Source of the DNA: Adineta vaga
Lineage: Eukaryota; Rotifera
DNA length: 64,000 bases
NCBI GenBank assembly: GCA_021613535.1
Contig: CP075492.1
Location: 2,480,001 to 2,544,000 of the forward strand
Direction: 5' to 3'
The first letter of the stretch is position 1. The number at the start of each line of letters is the position of its first letter. The translations under genes and the position numbers were made by a program. The notes below the pieces were generated by a model that did not search any database, was not told where the DNA came from, and saw only the letters and a program-made list of their open reading frames with translations. Of the stretch, positions 59,217 to 64,000 are shown in pieces.

Positions 59217-60488
59217 ATATGATAAAAACTTTTCTAAAAAATGAGTATATATATATCTAGATTATCTATCTCAAATTTTTAACGACTTGTGTACTTTAAA
59301 TACATCAGAAAAAAGAACTTATTTATTGAAATCTTTTTATGTCAATGAATTGTAATGTAATATACAGATAAAGTTTAGTCGAACGATAAACCACCACAAC
59401 GATAACTCTTCAAAAATATAAGCGATTGGGTGGAAATTTTTGTTCACAGGATTATCTCATCAATTTCTCTGTCGAGTTCGAAGATGACGTTAATCGGTCA
59501 AGAAATGCTTGAGTTATCGTGAAAATTTGTAATAACTGACCAGACCATTGCTGAGGGGGAGTACAGGAATTTTTTTACAATATACATTTGTCTAGTCAGT
59601 TTTACGACGCATACCGTTGGGTTCTTATATGCTATACTATGAGAGCATCGTTGAGTCCTGATATTTTTCTTCTAGTTCTGTTTAATTATCTTAAAGTTTT
59701 CAAATAATTTGAAAAGAATACAAAGAAAATCCAAATGAATATTCATATTAAATATCATCTAGATTGATTCAGTTTTCTTCGTTCTATAGAGAAACAAGAA
59801 TGTGAATATCATCTATGAATAGATCGGTTTTAAGGATTTTGATAAAATTGTTTATTTATCGAATATTTAATTGAATGATGATCTATGAAATCTCCGAAAG
59901 ACAATGTTTATTTTGTTTTGCATTGAAATCCAACTCCAAAAACTTTTTGACATTAAACTTCGTCGACCAATCACTGTCAAAATGGGCGATTTCTAACTCA
60001 CCACGAGGCAATAACTGCATCCATGCATAAATTCTATCACTATTCTCACAATCATAGCGTTTTTTATATCAGGTAAACAATATCTTCGTTAAATTGCCTT
60101 TTTCTATGCTGCAACATCTTTGAATATAAAGTATAAGTTAATAAACAGAATTCTAGTGGCATATTGAATGTCAGCATCTTAACATGATACCAACTATAGT
60201 CAAAAAAGAACTGCCTTTCCTGATTAACTTCTTAAACTTAGCAAAAACAAATTCTGATCGTTTTCTAATTTTCAAGTTTTTGATCCGGTCACCCAACGAA
60301 TAGAGGTTGGACAGGTGAACGACTGTTATATTTATCTAATTCTCGTTGCGACCAATAACAATACATGATCTTTTCCTTCACTGTTTCTAACGATAGCAAC
60401 TGAATAATGAACTGTAAATATAGATACCGATTCTGACAAACCATAATCTATGCAATGGAATTTGAAACAGTATTAGTGTTTCTATAGT
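59217..60488. other. Spacer with a dispersed-repeat-like block
   Basis: A block at about 59385-59560 has phrase-like composition unlike its AT-rich surroundings and no open frame. No gene supported. Confidence 0.4.
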
Positions 60489-61866
60489 TTAATATTCTAT
60501 GAAAATATCTAATAAAATAGTATACATTGAAACCACCGCTACAGGTAGTGGAAGACCAGGCAGATTACCCTGATCACAAAGAGGACCGAGTCGAAAAGTA
60601 ATCTGAAAGGCAATTTGCACGATGATGATGTACCCAATAGTTACCAATACTTTTGTTATCATCGATGACAAAAGAGGTAATATTAATAAAAGCATCAGAT
60701 TGTAGATATAAAAATCGCCATGTCCCACTGATTTTTCTTCCCTGTCATCGAGATCCCAAGTGACATAAACACCGAGAGGAATTTGAAGGTTAGTTTGTAA
60801 GACGTTCTTCAACTGAATTTCTGTTGTAGAAACGACCGCTTGGATGTAAACACACAAAACTATTTATAAAGAAAAATATTATTCATCCTTTCCAAAGATT
60901 CTCTCGTCTTCTTTTATCAAGAATAGTTTTGATCAAATCATCGTTTCTTTTGATAATTTAACCTTTTTCTCTATATTATTATCTTTGCTCTGTTGACACT
61001 ATTAAACTATAGAGAATTGTCGCTTTCTCAGGATAGTACATATGCTTTTTTACATATAAAAATCCTGTTTCTCTCACTCTATTCCTGTATCATTAGCCTG
61101 TTTTTTGATTCTTTATGCTGAACGGAATTTTGTTTTGCTCAATTGTCCTGCTCTGGAACTTTATGATGAGACAGCACAAATATCGACTGCACGCGAATAA
61201 GGCAAAAAGTTTATGTTTACTATCTGGCAAGAATTTTATTTACTTACATATCTGCAAAGGATACCATCCAGAAAAAGATAAAACTGACTTGTGTTGATAA
61301 GTATCGGCAAATGGTATCATAAGCAGTAAATGCCCCCAATGCTAATATCACAATTGTCGATCCTCGATTAAAAGCAGGCGAGCATACAGCAATTTGTTTT
61401 AATTCCCATTTTGTAATAACAAACATTACTTGCCAAATAAGAAAATATACACTGACTACATCGATTTTATAGCAGCAGTCGACACCATCCAATAGGCGAG
61501 CAATAAGCCAACCACAGATTAATGTAGCTATTATAGGACGAATATAACGATTTTTATTTTGTAAACCAAAGCAAGCCAACTGCGACATATGCACAACGAA
61601 AATTGGAAGTAATATAGGAATATTGTATTTATCTTCATTAACTAAAGTGATAGAATGTAAGACAACATGTTTCTTTTACCTATGAACATACTTTTCTCTC
61701 TATTCCACCAACAGCGCGTGTACAAAACTTGATCACGTGTTCGGTCAATTAAGATGTTTTGAACTAAAGATTCACTTTCTTTTGTTTCTGTTAGAGTACA
61801 ATATAACACAAACGTCAGAATCATACTCAACGTAGTGGCTATTGTTATGTGCATACTACTATCCAT
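60489..61866 (-). CDS. Divergent presenilin/SPP-like intramembrane aspartyl protease (family A22)
   Basis: Multi-exon membrane protein. Exon 1 (61680-61866) starts at an ATG and has one TM. Exon 2 (61248-61641) has four or so TMs and ends with ILALGAFTAYDTICRYL. The last exon (60489 to about 60860) contains SVGHGDFYIYN and GNLPGLPLPV. YD, GxGD (here GHGD) and a PAL-like LPGLPLP motif in that order are the catalytic signature of presenilins and signal peptide peptidases, which cut substrates inside membranes. Both Asp residues are present. The exon 2 to 3 junction is unresolved (phases do not match a simple intron), and a middle exon may be missing. I recognise similar divergent proteins in bdelloids. 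Substrate unknown. Confidence 0.55.
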
Positions 61867-62040
61867 TCTGCAGATTCGTTCCAGTAGAAAGTCAAAAAGA
61901 AATCGTTGTAATATCTCGTTTATTTATAATAATGGAATAAGCCCTATCTCTTAATCGGTTTTCTTTATATAAACGACGCTAGCTATTTTTTCTTCAATGA
62001 GTATACAATATGTATTAGAAGAGAAAGAGGTCAACCGATC
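61867..62040. promoter_or_regulatory. Probable promoter region of the presenilin-like gene
   Basis: No coding segment. It lies upstream of the minus-strand ATG at 61866; promoter status is inferred from position only. Confidence 0.25.
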
Positions 62041-62450
62041 AGACTAAGGCCACAAACACGCTAAAACAATTCAAATCGAGTTAACCAATAGAATTCGTAG
62101 AAACGTTAATAATAAAGAATATGTAATTGAAATGTCTGATAATGGTATTCCATTTTCATTTGTAGAAAATAAGGAATTAAATCAATGGCCTATTAATTTA
62201 AATGTTGTGTTAGATAATACAAAAGTTCGATTACAAAGATTCATTGATGAAGTATTAACTAAGAAATTACATGGTGGTTCTCTCGATGAATCACTTTTCC
62301 GTTTAAAAAAAGTGTTAATGACCAAATAACACATGATCAAATAAATATACGTTTTTCTGGTGAACGACTCATTCAACTTCATAATATACTTAATAATAAT
62401 AAATTTACTATTCATGATGTCATGACTGCGCATATAATTGTTACATAGAA
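62040..62450 (+). pseudogene. Acyltransferase-like (BAHD-type?) coding fragment with one frameshift
   Basis: The plus strand reads NNKEYVIEMSDNGIPFSF, then RLQRFIDEVLTKKLHGG and LDESLFRLKK. It then shifts frame near 62310-62325 and continues as VNDQITHDQINIRFSGERL followed by LHNILNNNKFTIHDVMT. The last part resembles the segment before the DAL/HDVM motif in BAHD-like acyltransferases. No HxxxD is present, because the fragment lacks the N-terminal half. Assignment is weak. Confidence 0.35.
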
Positions 62451-63412
62451 TAATCAATAAGTTCTCGTAATAACCACTTAAAATTTTATCTTGATTAGTT
62501 TTATCTTGCATGTTGTTCTTTTCTAGTAGCAACATATATTGTGTATTGAAATGCCAAGACAATGTTTCGAAAGCCTTCAAGTAGGACAAGCCGTAATGAA
62601 ATATTTTCATACCTCTATTTTAGCATGGATAAATTGTAAATCAGTCCTATATAAAAACTCATTTGTTATTAACTTGAACTACTACAGAAATTCATGACGG
62701 ATTAGCTACTGTTTGCGGATAAGATGTTGCTTCATATAGTATATTAACTCCTCGAATTCATAGATTTTCAAATGAGCAGGAGTCGTTGAAAGATCATCTT
62801 GGAATTGACTATTCAATAAACACCATCATTGAACAAAATATTCATCCTGTTAACGACTTGGAGATAGATAATCTGCCTATCACTAATGGTATACTGTCAC
62901 CATCGCAGACCTTGTAAGTAAATGTGTTACCAGCGTGAATGCTCAAAACGTTTCGTTAATAATTTACACAAGAAAATTTCATCCTCGAAAAACATAGTAC
63001 AAAATATGCATTTTTAAAATGCAGAAAAGTGTGTGCATGACATTATTTCTGATCTTGATTATCCTTACAAAGAAAATTCAAACTTTTCATTTATTTGTCA
63101 TAGAAGTTAATAACCACGCAACTCAATTCCATACGTGTTCAAGAATACCAAACGGCAATCTAGAAGTGGATTCAAACGATGAAACTTTCTATAGAACATC
63201 GTGGAGACTACTTCAAATATTTATGCTATAAAAAGACTAGCAAAATGTTTTTTCTATGAATAAATATTTAAAATTCCGAGAACTTATTGACTGCCCTATG
63301 TAAATGAAATAAATATATATTCTCGTAAATACACAACAACAACTATTAAAATTGAATTGAAAAAAAAAAGTGAAATATAAAAATACGTTCGATAGTAACG
63401 AGTGTTTTTCTT
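62451..63412. other. Spacer without a supported gene
   Basis: AT-rich. A 70-codon plus-strand frame at 63019-63231 starts hydrophobic but has no recognisable family or intron context. Confidence 0.4.
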
Positions 63413-63971
63413 CTATTTTCGAGTTTTTAATTGAATTGATTGAGATTGAGATATTACAGTAGCAGCAAATTGTGTACCAACATTAACACGATGATTACGC
63501 ATAATATGTAAAACATTAAAAAATTCTTGACGAAATAATCGACTTGATAAACAATGAATATAAAAAGATACCTAAATATATATATAAAATATTATTTCCA
63601 TAAAAAAAAATCTTTTTTATTTAAATTAAACTTACAGCATAATTAATTGAAGCAATTAAAATAGCAATAGAATTAAATTGAAATAATTGTTGTACTGTAA
63701 GTTTTGATCTTAGAACATAAGTCATTAAAATATAAAACAGACTTAATGGAATTTGCGTGAAAAAAAATAAAATAATACTTGAAATCATTATTATAAATAT
63801 TTGTCTTTCAATAAAAATACGACGTTTACGTGTTGATTGTAATGTTTGTTGTTGACAGCGTAATTTTATATAAATATTTATACTTAATATTATGAGAATT
63901 GTTGTTGGAATTATTATTTGAAGAATTGTTATTAATATTGGCCAAATCTTTTTCAAAACAAAAAAAAACAT
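63413..63971 (-). CDS. Rhodopsin-like GPCR, 3' part (TM5-TM7 and tail), partial
   Basis: Two exons (about 63636-63971 and 63413-63571, intron 64 nt, phase 0). The first encodes TM5, a basic third loop (STRKRRIFIERQ), TM6 and TM7 with INYAVSFYIHCLSS across the junction. The second gives the helix-8 region (SRLFRQEFFNVLHIMRNH) and a Ser/Gln tail ending at 63413. The N-terminal half lies beyond the right edge or in an unseen exon. The frame is intact as far as it goes. The subfamily differs from both complete GPCRs in the window. Confidence 0.65.
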
Positions 63972-64000
63972 TTTATTTTAAAAAAACAGAAAGAAAATTA

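Noticed and set aside
62182-62610. Minus-strand 142-codon frame
   Set aside because: The opposite strand carries the more protein-like acyltransferase fragment; this is its shadow plus spacer.
63019-63231. Plus-strand 70-codon frame resembling a secreted peptide
   Set aside because: The hydrophobic start alone is weak evidence in AT-rich DNA; no introns or homologous motif.

Overview
The window is eukaryotic nuclear DNA, very probably from a bdelloid rotifer. It is AT-rich. Its genes are split by many very short introns, mostly 45-60 nt, with GT..AG ends. It carries gene families I associate with bdelloids: VCBS/FG-GAP propellers, arginine ADP-ribosyltransferase, divergent rhodopsin-like GPCRs, a TMEM272-like protein and a fungal-type aldo-keto reductase. 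It is peppered with (TGTGGG)n-like tracts, which resemble the telomere repeat reported for Adineta. No prokaryotic operon logic applies; each gene is read as a separate unit.

Layout. 0-5 kb: FEM1-like ankyrin gene (minus, running off the left edge, with an in-frame TGA), a decayed GPCR, a secreted PAN-like/mucin/LCCL gene (+) and an ADP-ribosyltransferase (-). 5-10 kb: a TMEM272-like four-helix protein (+), then an unusual Ubl-Ubl-vWA-E2 fusion (+) with one frameshift. 11-20.5 kb: two FG-GAP/VCBS propeller genes, 14 repeats (+) and 28 repeats (-), flanking a decayed membrane gene (-) that is a paralogue of the N-terminal module of the polycystin-1-like gene further right. 21-27 kb: coding scraps, a three-exon fungal-type aldo-keto reductase (+) and a broken nucleotidyltransferase/HAD/kinase-like gene (+). 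27-32.5 kb: a type II membrane protein with a GC-AG intron (+), a purple acid phosphatase (-) and a trypsin-like protein whose fold is interrupted by membrane helices (-). 33-43.2 kb: a large polycystin-1-like gene (-) with Ser/Thr stalk, REJ, GPS, PLAT and PKD channel; its N-terminal third contains three frame breaks. 43-50 kb: mostly empty DNA, an LRR/F-box-like scrap, a secreted hypothetical protein (+), a broken astacin (-) and an intact GPCR (-). 51-59 kb: a secreted seven-blade kelch protein (-), tRNA-Cys(GCA), a second intact GPCR (+), scraps of VIT-like and ABC-transporter genes, and a GATase-like protein (+). 60-64 kb: a divergent presenilin-like intramembrane protease (-), an acyltransferase-like scrap (+) and the 3' end of a third GPCR (-).

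The most striking feature is a family of about fifteen short palindromes, one per roughly 4 kb. Their arms are runs of GGGTGT/ACACCC, with a preferred outer end CTTGAGGG...CCCTCAAG. They lie between genes, and in at least six cases they sit at or very near the broken end of a truncated coding fragment. They could be telomere-like break-repair scars or a small palindromic mobile element; the sequence alone does not decide this. Several genes also carry single-base frame breaks, which may be real decay or assembly error.
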